A stretch of DNA of 64,000 nucleotides from Candidatus Planktophila sulfonica (GTDB lineage Bacteria; Actinomycetota; Actinomycetes; Nanopelagicales; Nanopelagicaceae), in NCBI RefSeq assembly GCF_002288065.1, contig NZ_CP016773.1:124001-188000 (forward strand). The letters run 5' to 3'. Shown piece after piece: positions 8,322 through 17,240 of this stretch. The position numbers were made by a program, and so were the translations under genes. Numbering within the stretch: the stretch's first letter is position 1; each line of letters begins with the position of its first letter. Below the pieces are notes generated by a model. The model was not told the origin of the DNA. It saw only the letters and a program-made list of their open reading frames with translations, and made no database searches.

Positions 8322-9164
8322 ATGGCCCTAGTTCTTGCAGCGACTCCACTTGGAAATCCGCTCGATGCAAGCGCACGCCTCAAGAACGCTATCGAATCTG
8401 CTCAAGTAATTGCCGCAGAAGATTCACGTCGATTCCATCGCTTAGCCTCAGATTTGGGCGTCACATTTACCGCTCGCATCATCTCTTTCTTCGAAGGTAA
8501 TGAAACAGATCGCACCCAAGAAATTCTTCAACTGCTTCGAGAAGGCAAAGAAGTACTTGTTGTGACAGATGCAGGAATGCCAACAATCAGCGATCCTGGT
8601 TTCCGTTTGATGCGCGATGCCATCGCTGAAAATCTTCCTACTGTTGTTATTCCTGGACCAAGTGCTCCAACGATGGCGATTGCCCTTTCTGGACTTCCTA
8701 CCGATCGCTTTACCTTTGAAGGTTTCGCACCTCGCGCACAAGGTGCGCGCAATACTTTCTACGAGTCACTCCGCTTTGAAGAGCGCACGATGGTGATTTT
8801 TGAAGCGCCTCATCGACTCCATGAATCACTTGTCGATGCTGCAGCAATCCTTGGTGAATCTCGCAGAGGTGCAATTTGTCGCGAAATGACAAAGACCTAC
8901 GAAGAAACAATTCGTGGCACTTTGGCTGAACTCATTACCTGGGCTGCTGGTAAAGAAGTACTTGGTGAAATCACATTGGTCATCGCTGGAGTTGAGGCTG
9001 GCTCGCAGAGCAAGACCGCCGATGATGCAGTTGCTCGAGTCCGCGAATATGAGGCCGCTGGAATGGACCGAAAAGGCGCGATCGCTACCGTCGCCGATGA
9101 ATTCGACCTTCCAAAGAAGATCGTTTATGCAGCCGTAGTCGATGCGAATAAGATGAGCAGATGA
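8322..9164 (+). CDS. rsmI: 16S rRNA (cytidine1402-2'-O)-methyltransferase RsmI
   Basis: The 280-residue enzyme methylates the ribose of C1402 in the 16S rRNA decoding centre using SAM. Start ATG 8322 follows GGGAGGA at 8308-8314 with good spacing; an in-frame upstream extension is non-coding in character. The N-terminus ALVLAATPLGNPLDASARL, then VIAAEDSRRFHRLASDLG, DAGMPTISDPGFRLMRDAI and VVIPGPSAPTMAIALSGLP are diagnostic of the tetrapyrrole-methylase fold of RsmI. It overlaps metG by four bases. Confidence 0.95.
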   Translation: MALVLAATPLGNPLDASARLKNAIESAQVIAAEDSRRFHRLASDLGVTFTARIISFFEGNETDRTQEILQLLREGKEVLVVTDAGMPTISDPGFRLMRDAIAENLPTVVIPGPSAPTMAIALSGLPTDRFTFEGFAPRAQGARNTFYESLRFEERTMVIFEAPHRLHESLVDAAAILGESRRGAICREMTKTYEETIRGTLAELITWAAGKEVLGEITLVIAGVEAGSQSKTADDAVARVREYEAAGMDRKGAIATVADEFDLPKKIVYAAVVDANKMSR

Positions 9165-10723
9165 AGTCTTTCTACCTGACTACGCCTATTTACTATGTAA
9201 ATGATGCGCCACATATTGGCCATGCATATACAACTGTTGCCGGCGATGTCCTGACTCGTTGGCATCGCCAGCGCGGTGAGTCAGTCTGGTTCCTTACCGG
9301 AACAGATGAACACGGTCAGAAAGTCATGCGCACTGCAGAACAGAACAGCGTTGCACCGCAAGCGTGGGTCGATAAGTTAGTTGCCGATGCGTGGAAACCT
9401 AATTGGGAAGCGCTCAATATCGCTAACGATGACTTTATCCGCACCACCGAACCGCGCCACACAGAGCGCGTTCAGAAGTTCTTGCAATCACTCAAAGATT
9501 CTGGCCATATCTATGCAGGTAAGTACGAAGGTCCTTACTGCGTTGGCTGCGAAGAATTTAAGCTACCTGGCGACCTCATTGATGCCGATGGTGAAAAGCT
9601 CTGCCCAATTCACAGCAAGCCAATCGAACTCGTTAATGAAAATAACTGGTTCTTCAAGCTCTCTGAATTCGCGCAACCACTTATTGATCATTACAAGAAC
9701 AATCCTGAAGCGTGCCAACCAGAAAGCGCGCGCAATGAAGTCGTTTCATTTCTCGAAGGCGGCGTTTCAGATCTCTCAATTTCACGCTCGACATTCGACT
9801 GGGGTATTCCTGTTCCTTGGGATACTGATCAAGTTGTCTATGTTTGGTTTGATGCTTTGCTCAACTATGCAACAGCAGTAGGACTTACCGATGCACCAGA
9901 TTCTGAAGGTGGCAAGAAGTTTGCAGCGACATGGCCTGCAGATGTTCACCTCGTCGGAAAAGATATTTTGCGCTTCCACGCAGTGATCTGGCCAGCAATG
10001 CTTATGGCTGCCGGAATCGAGATTCCCAAGAAGGTATTTGCACACGGTTGGTTGCTCGTCGGTGGCGAGAAGATGTCAAAGTCCAAGCTCACCGGTATTG
10101 CTCCATCAGATATCACCGACCACTTTGGCGTCGATGCATTCCGCTATTACTTCTTGCGCGCAATTCCATTCGGCAGCGATGGATCTTTCTCTTGGGAAGA
10201 TATGAGCGCTCGTTACACATCTGAACTCGCAAATGACTTCGGCAACTTGGCATCACGCCTTGCTGCAATGATTGAAAAGTACTGTGGCGGAAAAGTCCCT
10301 GCAGTTGCTAAGGATGCAGCTCTTGCTGAGTCACTTCAGATAACTGTCGATAAGGCAGATGCAGCAATGGTCGCACTCGATTTCCAAGGTGGAATCAACG
10401 CGGTGATGGATTACTGCAAGCAGGTCAATGGCTTTGTCACAATCAAAGAGCCTTGGATTCTTGCGAAGGATCCTGCCAACCAGGCTGTCCTTGAAGAAGT
10501 TTTATATAACACTGCTGAAGCACTTCGCGCACTTGCTGTTCTGCTCCACCCAGTTATGCCTGCAACTACAGAAATCTTGTGGGAATCACTGGGCGCAAAA
10601 GAGGCACTTGGCGAAATTGGAAAGCAAGAAATTTCTAACGTTGCGACCTGGGGTCAGTTGCCACAAGGTGCAACTGTCACAAAGACTCCGGTCTTATTCC
10701 CACGGTTAGAAGTTAAAGAGTAA
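9161..10723 (+). CDS. metG: Methionyl-tRNA synthetase
   Basis: A 520-residue class I aminoacyl-tRNA synthetase. The HIGH motif appears as PHIGHAY near residue 18 and the KMSKS loop as GEKMSKSKLTG. Between them, the zinc knob CVGCEEF...CPIH indicates the single-knuckle type. The helical anticodon-binding domain ends the protein; there is no C-terminal EMAP/Trbp111 dimerisation domain, so the enzyme is probably monomeric. It lies in the rsmI-metG-tatD-ksgA-ispE run. Confidence 0.97.
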   Translation: MKSFYLTTPIYYVNDAPHIGHAYTTVAGDVLTRWHRQRGESVWFLTGTDEHGQKVMRTAEQNSVAPQAWVDKLVADAWKPNWEALNIANDDFIRTTEPRHTERVQKFLQSLKDSGHIYAGKYEGPYCVGCEEFKLPGDLIDADGEKLCPIHSKPIELVNENNWFFKLSEFAQPLIDHYKNNPEACQPESARNEVVSFLEGGVSDLSISRSTFDWGIPVPWDTDQVVYVWFDALLNYATAVGLTDAPDSEGGKKFAATWPADVHLVGKDILRFHAVIWPAMLMAAGIEIPKKVFAHGWLLVGGEKMSKSKLTGIAPSDITDHFGVDAFRYYFLRAIPFGSDGSFSWEDMSARYTSELANDFGNLASRLAAMIEKYCGGKVPAVAKDAALAESLQITVDKADAAMVALDFQGGINAVMDYCKQVNGFVTIKEPWILAKDPANQAVLEEVLYNTAEALRALAVLLHPVMPATTEILWESLGAKEALGEIGKQEISNVATWGQLPQGATVTKTPVLFPRLEVKE

Positions 10724-10730
10724 ATCTCTA

Positions 10731-11588
10731 ATGGCCGATCGCCACAACCGCGATATAGATCGTCAACCTGCTCCACTTCCTGAACCGCTTCCTGTCCCAA
10801 CAGTTGATGCGCATGCGCATATTGAAATCGTTACCAATGAAGCTCCTGATTCGGATGCGGTGCGCCAAGTTCTTGATGATGCCAAGTCAGTAAATGTTGA
10901 TCGCATCGTGCAGGTTGGATATTCAGCAGAACAATCGCAGTGGTGCGTCGATATGGCGAACGCGTTTCCAGGCCGCGTACTAGCAGCTGTTGCGCTGCAC
11001 CCCAATGAAGCACCGGTTGTTCCAGATCTTGAAGCTGATTGGGCAATCATTGAAAAACTTGCGCAGGATCCACGTGTTCGTGCAATCGGTGAAACTGGTC
11101 TTGATTACTTCCGCACCGAACCTGCGCTACAGAAACGCCAACAAGAATCCTTTAAATGGCATATTGATCTAGCAAAGCGCACCAATAAGGCACTTGTTAT
11201 CCACGACCGCGATTCACATGACGATGTGCTTTCCATTTTGCTCGAAGTAGGAGCTCCAGAAAAGACTGTCTTCCACTGCTTCTCAGGCGATGTTGAAATG
11301 GCAAAGACCTGCATCGATCGTGGCTACATCCTCTCTTTCGCCGGCACTATGACATTTAAGAATGCGCCAGCTCTGCGTGATGCGGTCAAACTTGTTCCGC
11401 ACGACCAGTTACTGGTCGAAACAGATTCACCGTTCTTAGCTCCATCTCCTCACCGCGGAGCTCTCAATACACCTGCGCAGATTGCCAACATTGTGCGAGC
11501 AATGGCCGCAGAACGCGATGAAGATGTGGCAGAACTAGCCACCGCACTATCTGTAAACGCTGAACGTATCTTCGGATCCTTCGCATGA
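10731..11588 (+). CDS. tatD: TatD-family metal-dependent DNase
   Basis: A 285-residue TIM-barrel hydrolase. Metal ligands are visible as VDAHAHIE near residue 25, AIGETGLDYFR (Glu), VIHDRDSHDD, VFHCFSGD and LVETDSPFLAP (Asp). TatD proteins are 3'-5' exonucleases or AP endonucleases implicated in DNA repair. A proline-rich 20-residue N-terminal extension precedes the barrel. The gene overlaps ksgA by four bases. In many Actinobacteria the resuscitation factor rpfB sits between these two genes; it is absent here. Confidence 0.93.
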   Translation: MADRHNRDIDRQPAPLPEPLPVPTVDAHAHIEIVTNEAPDSDAVRQVLDDAKSVNVDRIVQVGYSAEQSQWCVDMANAFPGRVLAAVALHPNEAPVVPDLEADWAIIEKLAQDPRVRAIGETGLDYFRTEPALQKRQQESFKWHIDLAKRTNKALVIHDRDSHDDVLSILLEVGAPEKTVFHCFSGDVEMAKTCIDRGYILSFAGTMTFKNAPALRDAVKLVPHDQLLVETDSPFLAPSPHRGALNTPAQIANIVRAMAAERDEDVAELATALSVNAERIFGSFA

Positions 11589-12424
11589 GCCTGCTCGGCG
11601 CCGCTGAAATTCGCGAGCTTGCTGAAGCTCTCGATCTCAAACCCTCAAAGTCCCTTGGACAGAACTTTGTTCACGATGGAAATGTCTGCCGCAAGATTGT
11701 GCGCACAGCAGGTTTAACCCCAACTGATATCGCACTCGAAATCGGACCCGGTCTTGGGTCACTGACATTGGCAATGTTGGAAGAAGCGCAAGCAGTCGTT
11801 GCTGTTGAGATCGATTCTCGCTTGGCGAATCAATTACCGATCACTGCTGCAAAACATTCAGAGCGTGCAGATATCTTGACTGTCATTAATCAGGATGCGC
11901 TGACACTGAAGAGCTTGCCGATTGATCCAACTGTCTTGATTGCAAACTTGCCATATAACGTCTCTGTTCCTGTCTTTCTACACCTGCTGGAAATCTTGCC
12001 TTCACTGCGCAGTGGAGTAGTCATGGTGCAGGCCGAAGTTGCAGATCGATTAGCGGCCAAGCCGAATTCAAAAGAGTATGGAATCCCCAGTGTTAAAGCT
12101 GCATGGTGGGCTGATGTCACAGGTGCAGGTTCTGTTTCGCGCAGCATCTTCTGGCCACAACCCAATGTGGATTCAAAGTTAGTTGGCTTTAAGCGCCGCG
12201 AAACTCCAGGGGATGAAGAGCTACGCAAAAAGGTATTTGCAATTATTGATTTAGCTTTTGCACAACGTCGCAAGATGCTCCGTTCGGCACTCTCTTCAAT
12301 GTATGGCGGATCTGCTGCAGCCGAAGCGGTATTAAGTGCTGCAGGAATTGACCCAACTCTTCGCGGAGAAGCGCTCGATATTCATGGCTTCTGCGCGATT
12401 GCATCTCAACAGGTAGAGTCTTAA
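11585..12424 (+). CDS. rsmA: 16S rRNA adenine dimethyltransferase RsmA/KsgA
   Basis: A 279-residue SAM-dependent enzyme that dimethylates A1518 and A1519 in helix 45 of 16S rRNA. The N-terminal PSKSLGQNFVHDGNV, SAM loop EIGPGLGSLTLAML, VVAVEIDSRLA, and catalytic motif IV NLPYNVSVPV are all intact. The C-terminal AFAQRRKMLRSAL segment is also typical. Translation is coupled to tatD by overlap, and ispE begins two bases after its stop. Confidence 0.97.
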   Translation: MSLLGAAEIRELAEALDLKPSKSLGQNFVHDGNVCRKIVRTAGLTPTDIALEIGPGLGSLTLAMLEEAQAVVAVEIDSRLANQLPITAAKHSERADILTVINQDALTLKSLPIDPTVLIANLPYNVSVPVFLHLLEILPSLRSGVVMVQAEVADRLAAKPNSKEYGIPSVKAAWWADVTGAGSVSRSIFWPQPNVDSKLVGFKRRETPGDEELRKKVFAIIDLAFAQRRKMLRSALSSMYGGSAAAEAVLSAAGIDPTLRGEALDIHGFCAIASQQVES

Positions 12425-12425
12425 C

Positions 12426-13337
12426 GTGGCTAAGAATTCAGTGACGGTACGCGTACCTGCAAAAGTTAATTTGCAGCTATCTGTCGGACCTCGTGAGGCC
12501 GATGGGTATCACAACCTTGTCTCTGTCTTTCAAGCAATTTCTATCTTTGATGATGTCACCGTTACCAAATCAAACCCTGGAAGTGGCGTTACCATCTCTG
12601 TCACCGGCGAGCACACACACGGCGTTCCTGAAGATCACTCAAATCTTGCTGTAAAGGCTGCACAGTTAGTTGGTCAGAAGTTTGATTTCGATGTCGATGT
12701 TCATATTGAAATTAAGAAGTCGATTCCGGTTGCAGGTGGCATGGCTGGCGGAAGCGCCGATGCTGCAGGCACTTTAGTTGCGATGGATGCCCTCTTTCAG
12801 CTCGAGATGTCACGAGAAGAGTTGCACGCACTTGGTTCACAACTTGGCAGCGATGTTCCTTTCATGATCTCTGGTGGCACAGCAATTGGTCAGGGCCACG
12901 GTGATCAACTCACTGCAGCGCTATCTCGCGGTACCTATCACTGGGTATTGGCACTTTCCAGCGTTGGTTTATCAACACCTGCTGTCTATACCGAATGCGA
13001 TCGCATGCGTGCTGAACTCGATATCGCACCGCCTCAAGTTTCAGATCAATTGATGCAATCACTTCTTGCAGCAGATGCCGATGCAGTGGGTCGCGCACTT
13101 ACCAACGATCTACAGAACGCAGCGTGTTCATTGCGCCCAGCACTGAGCCTTGTTCTAGAAGTTGGTCGTGATTACGGCGCACTTGGTGCAATTGTTTCCG
13201 GCTCTGGTCCAACAGTTGCGTTCCTTGTTGCCGACGAAGATTCAGGACTTGATTTAGCTGTGGCGCTCACTGCAAGCGGTGTAGTCGGAAGCGTTGCTCG
13301 TGCGCATGGACCAGTGCACGGCGCAAAAGTTATTTAA
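12426..13337 (+). CDS. ispE: 4-diphosphocytidyl-2-C-methyl-D-erythritol kinase IspE
   Basis: A 303-residue GHMP kinase of the MEP isoprenoid pathway, phosphorylating the 2-hydroxyl of CDP-ME. The N-terminal VRVPAKVNLQLSVGPREADGYHNL and the glycine-rich ATP loop PVAGGMAGGSADAAGTL are diagnostic. GAIVSGSGPTVAFL is the third GHMP motif. The start is GTG at 12426, two bases after rsmA. The pathway gene ispH is elsewhere in this window at 42366. Confidence 0.96.
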   Translation: MAKNSVTVRVPAKVNLQLSVGPREADGYHNLVSVFQAISIFDDVTVTKSNPGSGVTISVTGEHTHGVPEDHSNLAVKAAQLVGQKFDFDVDVHIEIKKSIPVAGGMAGGSADAAGTLVAMDALFQLEMSREELHALGSQLGSDVPFMISGGTAIGQGHGDQLTAALSRGTYHWVLALSSVGLSTPAVYTECDRMRAELDIAPPQVSDQLMQSLLAADADAVGRALTNDLQNAACSLRPALSLVLEVGRDYGALGAIVSGSGPTVAFLVADEDSGLDLAVALTASGVVGSVARAHGPVHGAKVI

Positions 13338-13847
13338 TTAATTCTCGTCAAACTCTGTAACAAGTTTGCTTAATAACTCTGCCAAAGTTTCACGGTCGCC
13401 TGCAGATAGAGTTCCAAGCAGTTCGCGTTCATTTTCCAAAAGATCTTCAAGTGCTGAATCAACTGCGCGCATTCCAGTTTTTGTAAGGGTCACTAATGAA
13501 CCGCGACCATCATCAGGATCTTGTTCGCGAGTAATCAGCTGAAGTTCTTCAAGGCGATCAAGGCGATTTGTCATCGTTCCACTTGTCACCATGGTCTCTT
13601 GCATTAATTGACCAGGTGAAAGCTGATGTGGTTCGCCGGCACGACGCAGAGCAGCCAAAACATCGAAGCCCCAATTTTCAAGATCGCCGAATGCATCGCG
13701 ACGAGCGATATCGAGGTGGCGGGCGATACGAGTGATACGGCTAAGGACAGCTAAGGGGGAGAGGTCGAGATCTGGCCGCTCGCGCTTCCAGGCCGCTATG
13801 AGACGGTCTACTTCATCCCGCTCAAGAGGATTCGAATTGCTCTGCAT
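13338..13847 (-). CDS. MarR-family transcriptional regulator
   Basis: A 169-residue winged-helix regulator. After a helical N-terminus, the HTH reads LSPGQLMQETMVTSGTMTNRLDRLEELQLITREQ. The wing follows as DPDDGRGSLVTLTKTGMRAVD, and a C-terminal dimerisation helix ends the protein. It is transcribed towards ispE, with adjoining stops. A near-perfect 18-bp palindrome begins 13 bases upstream of its ATG, overlapping the likely promoter, which suggests autorepression. No ribosome-binding site is evident and TAAACT lies 8-13 bases before the ATG, so the mRNA may be leaderless. The ligand is unknown. Confidence 0.9.
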   Translation of the reverse strand: MQSNSNPLERDEVDRLIAAWKRERPDLDLSPLAVLSRITRIARHLDIARRDAFGDLENWGFDVLAALRRAGEPHQLSPGQLMQETMVTSGTMTNRLDRLEELQLITREQDPDDGRGSLVTLTKTGMRAVDSALEDLLENERELLGTLSAGDRETLAELLSKLVTEFDEN

Positions 13848-13859
13848 AAGAAATGAGTT

Positions 13860-13877
13860 TAGTGGTCGCGAGCACTA
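13860..13877. promoter_or_regulatory. Palindromic operator, probably for the adjacent MarR regulator
   Basis: TAGTGGTCGCGAGCACTA equals its own reverse complement except at one symmetric pair (positions 6 and 13). MarR dimers bind palindromes of about 16-20 bp, usually in their own promoter. This site is 13 bases upstream of the marR start and 25 bases upstream of tRNA-Gln, so binding could also affect the tRNA promoter. Confidence 0.5.
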
Positions 13878-13901
13878 CCGAAGATAAGGGAGAATATAGG
13901 T

Positions 13902-13973
13902 TCCGCCATTGTGTAGTGGCTAGCACATGGGCCTTTGAAGCCCAGGGTCCAGGATCGATACCTGGTGGCGGAG
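13902..13973 (+). tRNA. tRNA-Gln (anticodon UUG)
   Basis: A 72-base cloverleaf. The acceptor stem is TCCGCCA/TGGCGGA with discriminator G. The D-arm is GTG/CAC. The anticodon stem is TGGGC/GCCCA enclosing CTTTGAA, anticodon TTG at 13935-13937. A four-base variable loop is followed by T-stem CCAGG/CCTGG. CCA is not encoded. The T-loop begins A-T-C rather than T-T-C. The gene lies between marR and glmU; mycobacteria also carry a tRNA-Gln beside glmU. Confidence 0.95.
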
Positions 13974-14046
13974 CAATGTATTGCTCAGCCGATAGGTAAG
14001 GCGGAGCCACCGTTTCAATCTCAGCCTTAGCAAGTAGACTGCACAC

Positions 14047-15474
14047 ATGAGCCTCGAAACAGTAGTGATTCTCGCTGCTGGAGAAGGCACTCGCATGAAG
14101 TCGAGTACCCCCAAGGTTCTCCATCCAATCTCAGGTCGTTCCCTTGTCGGCCACGTTCTCCATGCTGTCGATGCGCTCGCACCAAAACATGTGTGCGTTG
14201 TTGTGGGCGCAGGTCGCGAACAAGTAGAAGCTCACCTTTCAGAAGTTGCTCCACATGTCACAACAGTCTTCCAAGAAAAGCGCGGCGGTACAGGCCATGC
14301 AACTCAGTTGGCACTCGATGGTTTAAAGGCAACCGGAACAATCTTGGTTCTTGCCGGCGATACTCCGATGCTTACCGGCACTTCACTTGCTCAACTTCTT
14401 GAGCAACACCATGCAGGTGGATTCACTGCATCAGTGCTGACAGCAGAACATCCCGATCCAACTGGGTACGGCCGCATCATTCGTGGCGATGATGATTCAC
14501 TCTTGCGTATCGTTGAAGAACGCGATGCCGATGAAGTACAGCGCGATATTCTCGAAGTTAACTCAGGCGTCTATGCATTTGATGCAATCAAACTTGCAGG
14601 AGCAATCGGAAAGCTTAAGAACGATAATTCACAAGGCGAGCTCTATCTCACCGATGTTATTGAAATTCTTCGCAACGAGGGCGGAAAAATTGCTGCAGTT
14701 CTTATCGATGACTTCATTGAAATTCTCGGCGTCAATGACCGCGTTCAGCTTGCAGAATCAGCAGCTCTTTTGCGCGATCGCATCAATGAAGATTTGATGC
14801 GCGCTGGCGTGACAATCGTTGACCCATTAAGCACTTGGGTTGATGCAACTGCGACAGTTGCAAACGATGTGGTCTTGATGCCAGGCACTGCAATTAGCGG
14901 CACAACCACAGTAGCTACCGGCGCGGTTATTGGCCCACGTACAACTCTTGTTGATTGCACCGTAGGTGCGGGTGCTCGCGTTATTGAATCTCGCGCATCT
15001 GAAGCAATTATTGGCGATGGCGCAAACGTTGGTCCATATACATTCTTACGCCCTGGAACTAAGTTGCTACCGAATTCAAAGGTCGGCGCATATGTCGAAA
15101 TGAAGAATGCGACTTTGGGCGAAGGTTCAAAGGTTCCACATCTTTCATATGTAGGAGACGCGGTTATCGGCGAAGGTAGCAATATCGGCGCTGCAACTAT
15201 CTTTGTTAATTACGACGGCGTTGAAAAGCATTACACAGTCGTTGGCGATCACGTCCGAATCGGAAGCGATTCAATGTTGGTAGCCCCAGTCACAATCGGC
15301 GATGGCGCTTACACAGCTGCTGGATCTGTGATTACTGAAGATGTTCCTCCTGGCGCAATTGGTGTCGGTAGGGCAAAGCAGCGAAATGTAATAGGTTGGG
15401 TTCTGCGTAAGCGTCCCGGCACTAAATCTGCTGAGGCGGCATCGCGCCACAGCACCGATGAGCAGAAGGGCTAA
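14047..15474 (+). CDS. glmU: Bifunctional GlcN-1-P acetyltransferase / GlcNAc-1-P uridyltransferase GlmU
   Basis: This 475-residue cytosolic enzyme makes UDP-GlcNAc for peptidoglycan in two steps. The N-terminal nucleotidyltransferase domain shows LAAGEGTRMKSSTPKVLHPISG and later LAGDTPML. The C-terminal half is a left-handed beta-helix of hexapeptide repeats, including FLRPGTKL, KVGAYVEMKNATLGEGSKVPHLSYVGDA and NIGAATIFVNYDG, which hold the acetyl-CoA site. It is followed after five bases by prs, giving nucleotide-sugar and PRPP synthesis in one transcript. Confidence 0.97.
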   Translation: MSLETVVILAAGEGTRMKSSTPKVLHPISGRSLVGHVLHAVDALAPKHVCVVVGAGREQVEAHLSEVAPHVTTVFQEKRGGTGHATQLALDGLKATGTILVLAGDTPMLTGTSLAQLLEQHHAGGFTASVLTAEHPDPTGYGRIIRGDDDSLLRIVEERDADEVQRDILEVNSGVYAFDAIKLAGAIGKLKNDNSQGELYLTDVIEILRNEGGKIAAVLIDDFIEILGVNDRVQLAESAALLRDRINEDLMRAGVTIVDPLSTWVDATATVANDVVLMPGTAISGTTTVATGAVIGPRTTLVDCTVGAGARVIESRASEAIIGDGANVGPYTFLRPGTKLLPNSKVGAYVEMKNATLGEGSKVPHLSYVGDAVIGEGSNIGAATIFVNYDGVEKHYTVVGDHVRIGSDSMLVAPVTIGDGAYTAAGSVITEDVPPGAIGVGRAKQRNVIGWVLRKRPGTKSAEAASRHSTDEQKG

Positions 15475-15479
15475 CTTCC

Positions 15480-16460
15480 TTGAGCGAGATCCGTTTATCC
15501 TCAGAGAAAAAACTTCGTCTTTTTTCAGGCCGCGGATTTCCAGAGTTATCAGAGCAAGTTGCCACCGAACTAGGTATTCCACTTACCCCAACATCTGCAT
15601 ATGACTTTGCCAACGGCGAAATCTTTGTTCGCTTTGAAGAATCTGTTCGCGGTTGCGATGCATTCGTTATTCAGTCACATTCAGCACCAATCAATAAGCA
15701 GATCATGGAACAACTCATCATGATCGATGCTCTCAAGCGCGCATCTGCAAAGCGCATCACCGTTGTTGCTCCGTTCTATGCATACGCTCGCCAGGATAAG
15801 AAGAGCCGTGGTCGCGAACCGATTACTGCGCGCCTCATGGCAGATCTCTTTAAGGCAGCAGGTGCTGATCGCCTCATGGTTGTTGATCTTCACACTTCTC
15901 AGATTCAAGGATTCTTCGACGGTCCCGTCGATCACTTATTCGCACTTCCAATGCTTGCCAATTACGTTGGCAGCAAGGTCGATCGCTCAAAGCTCACCAT
16001 CGTTTCACCTGACTCAGGTCGCGTTCGCGTTGCAGAACGTTGGTCAGAACTTCTCGGTGGTTGCCCAATCGCATTTATCCATAAGACTCGCGACCCACTT
16101 ATTCCAAATGAAGCAGTTGTTGGAAAAGTTGTCGGAGATGTCGAAGGCCGCACATGCGTCGTTATCGATGACATGATCGATACAGCGGGAACAATCACCA
16201 AGGCTGTCGATGCTCTCTTCGAAGGTGGCGCAAAAGATGTCATCATCGCTGCAACACATGCAGTCTTCTCAGGCCCTGCAGTAGATCGCCTACGCGACTG
16301 CCGCGCTGTAGAAGTAGTCGTCACAGACTCACTTCCATTGTCTGAGGACCAGAAGTTCGACAAGCTCACCGTGCTCTCAATTGCCCCACTTCTGGCTCGC
16401 GCCATCCGCGAAGTCTTCGAAGATGGCTCAGTAACTAGCCTTTTTGACGGCCACAGCTAA
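15480..16460 (+). CDS. prs: Ribose-phosphate pyrophosphokinase (PRPP synthase)
   Basis: A 326-residue enzyme making PRPP from ribose-5-phosphate and ATP for nucleotide, His and Trp synthesis. Hallmarks are RLFSGRGFPELSEQVA, FVIQSHSAPIN, PFYAYARQDKKSRGREPI, the metal-binding VVDLHTSQIQGFF and the PRPP loop CVVIDDMIDTAGT. It begins with TTG at 15480, nine bases after the GAAGGG of the glmU 3' end. No ATG or GTG closer to the family start exists in frame. Confidence 0.96.
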   Translation: MSEIRLSSEKKLRLFSGRGFPELSEQVATELGIPLTPTSAYDFANGEIFVRFEESVRGCDAFVIQSHSAPINKQIMEQLIMIDALKRASAKRITVVAPFYAYARQDKKSRGREPITARLMADLFKAAGADRLMVVDLHTSQIQGFFDGPVDHLFALPMLANYVGSKVDRSKLTIVSPDSGRVRVAERWSELLGGCPIAFIHKTRDPLIPNEAVVGKVVGDVEGRTCVVIDDMIDTAGTITKAVDALFEGGAKDVIIAATHAVFSGPAVDRLRDCRAVEVVVTDSLPLSEDQKFDKLTVLSIAPLLARAIREVFEDGSVTSLFDGHS

Positions 16461-16471
16461 GTCACGCTAAT

Positions 16472-16498
16472 CTTCACCTCGTTCCGGCGAGGGTGAAA
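16472..16498 (+). terminator. Hairpin after prs, possible terminator
   Basis: TTCACCTCG pairs with CGAGGGTGAA across a TTCCGG loop, with one bulged base. It is followed by ATTTATCC, only weakly U-rich. Its position 11 bases after the prs stop and before the separate rplY-pth unit makes it a reasonable transcript end. Confidence 0.5.
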
Positions 16499-16601
16499 TT
16501 TATCCGTGATCGACGGCGTAGGTATTAACTCCTGCTGGAACTTCGCAATATAAAGAAGTCCGATAACAGCAACTAAATGAATTTATTAGGGGAGTTTCGA
16601 A

Positions 16602-17219
16602 ATGGCAGAAGTATCAATCAAGGGAACAACACGTACCGAATTCGGTAAGGGTGCTTCACGTCGCGCACGCGTTGCAGGTCTCGTTCCAGCTGTTATCTAC
16701 GGACATGGCGAAAAGCCACTTCACATCACTCTTCCAGCACGCGAACTCGGCGTAGCTCTTAAAGAGTCAAACGTTCTTCTTAACATCGATATCGATGGAA
16801 AGGCTGAGCTCACACTTCCAAAGTCTGTAGTTCGCCACCCACTCAAGCAGATCCTCGAGCACATCGACCTCGTACTTGTTCGTCGAGGAGAAAAGGTAAC
16901 TGTTTCAGTTCCAATTCACACTGAAGGTAAGCACGATCCAGACGGCATCCTTGAGACACAGCACAACTCAATCGAAGTTGAGGCAGAGGCAACAGCAATT
17001 CCTAAGTTCCTCGTTCTTAACATCGAAGGAATGGCTGCTGGAACTTCAAAGCATGCTTCAGATGTTGTACTTCCTGCCGGCACAACTCTTGTTAGCCCAG
17101 AGAACACAATCATCGTTCACCTTTCAGAGCGCTCAACAGCTGTTGAAGAAGTTGCTGTTGCAGCTCCTGCTGCTGATGCAGCTGCGGCACCTGCTGCAGA
17201 TGCAGAGAAGAAGGACTAA
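16602..17219 (+). CDS. rplY: 50S ribosomal protein L25/CTC form
   Basis: The 205-residue product belongs to the long CTC form of L25, which binds 5S rRNA. The N-terminal L25 domain (VSIKGTTRTEFGKGASRRARVAGLVPAVIYGHGEKP) is followed by the TL5 beta domain (LVLVRRGEKVTVSVPI, VLNIEGMAAGTSKHASDVVLPAGT). An Ala/Pro-rich tail ends AEKKD. It is preceded by AGGGGAG with ideal spacing. It is likely co-transcribed with pth 21 bases downstream, as in other Actinobacteria. Confidence 0.96.
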   Translation: MAEVSIKGTTRTEFGKGASRRARVAGLVPAVIYGHGEKPLHITLPARELGVALKESNVLLNIDIDGKAELTLPKSVVRHPLKQILEHIDLVLVRRGEKVTVSVPIHTEGKHDPDGILETQHNSIEVEAEATAIPKFLVLNIEGMAAGTSKHASDVVLPAGTTLVSPENTIIVHLSERSTAVEEVAVAAPAADAAAAPAADAEKKD

Positions 17220-17240
17220 TAACCCGTACGATTTCGCGTT

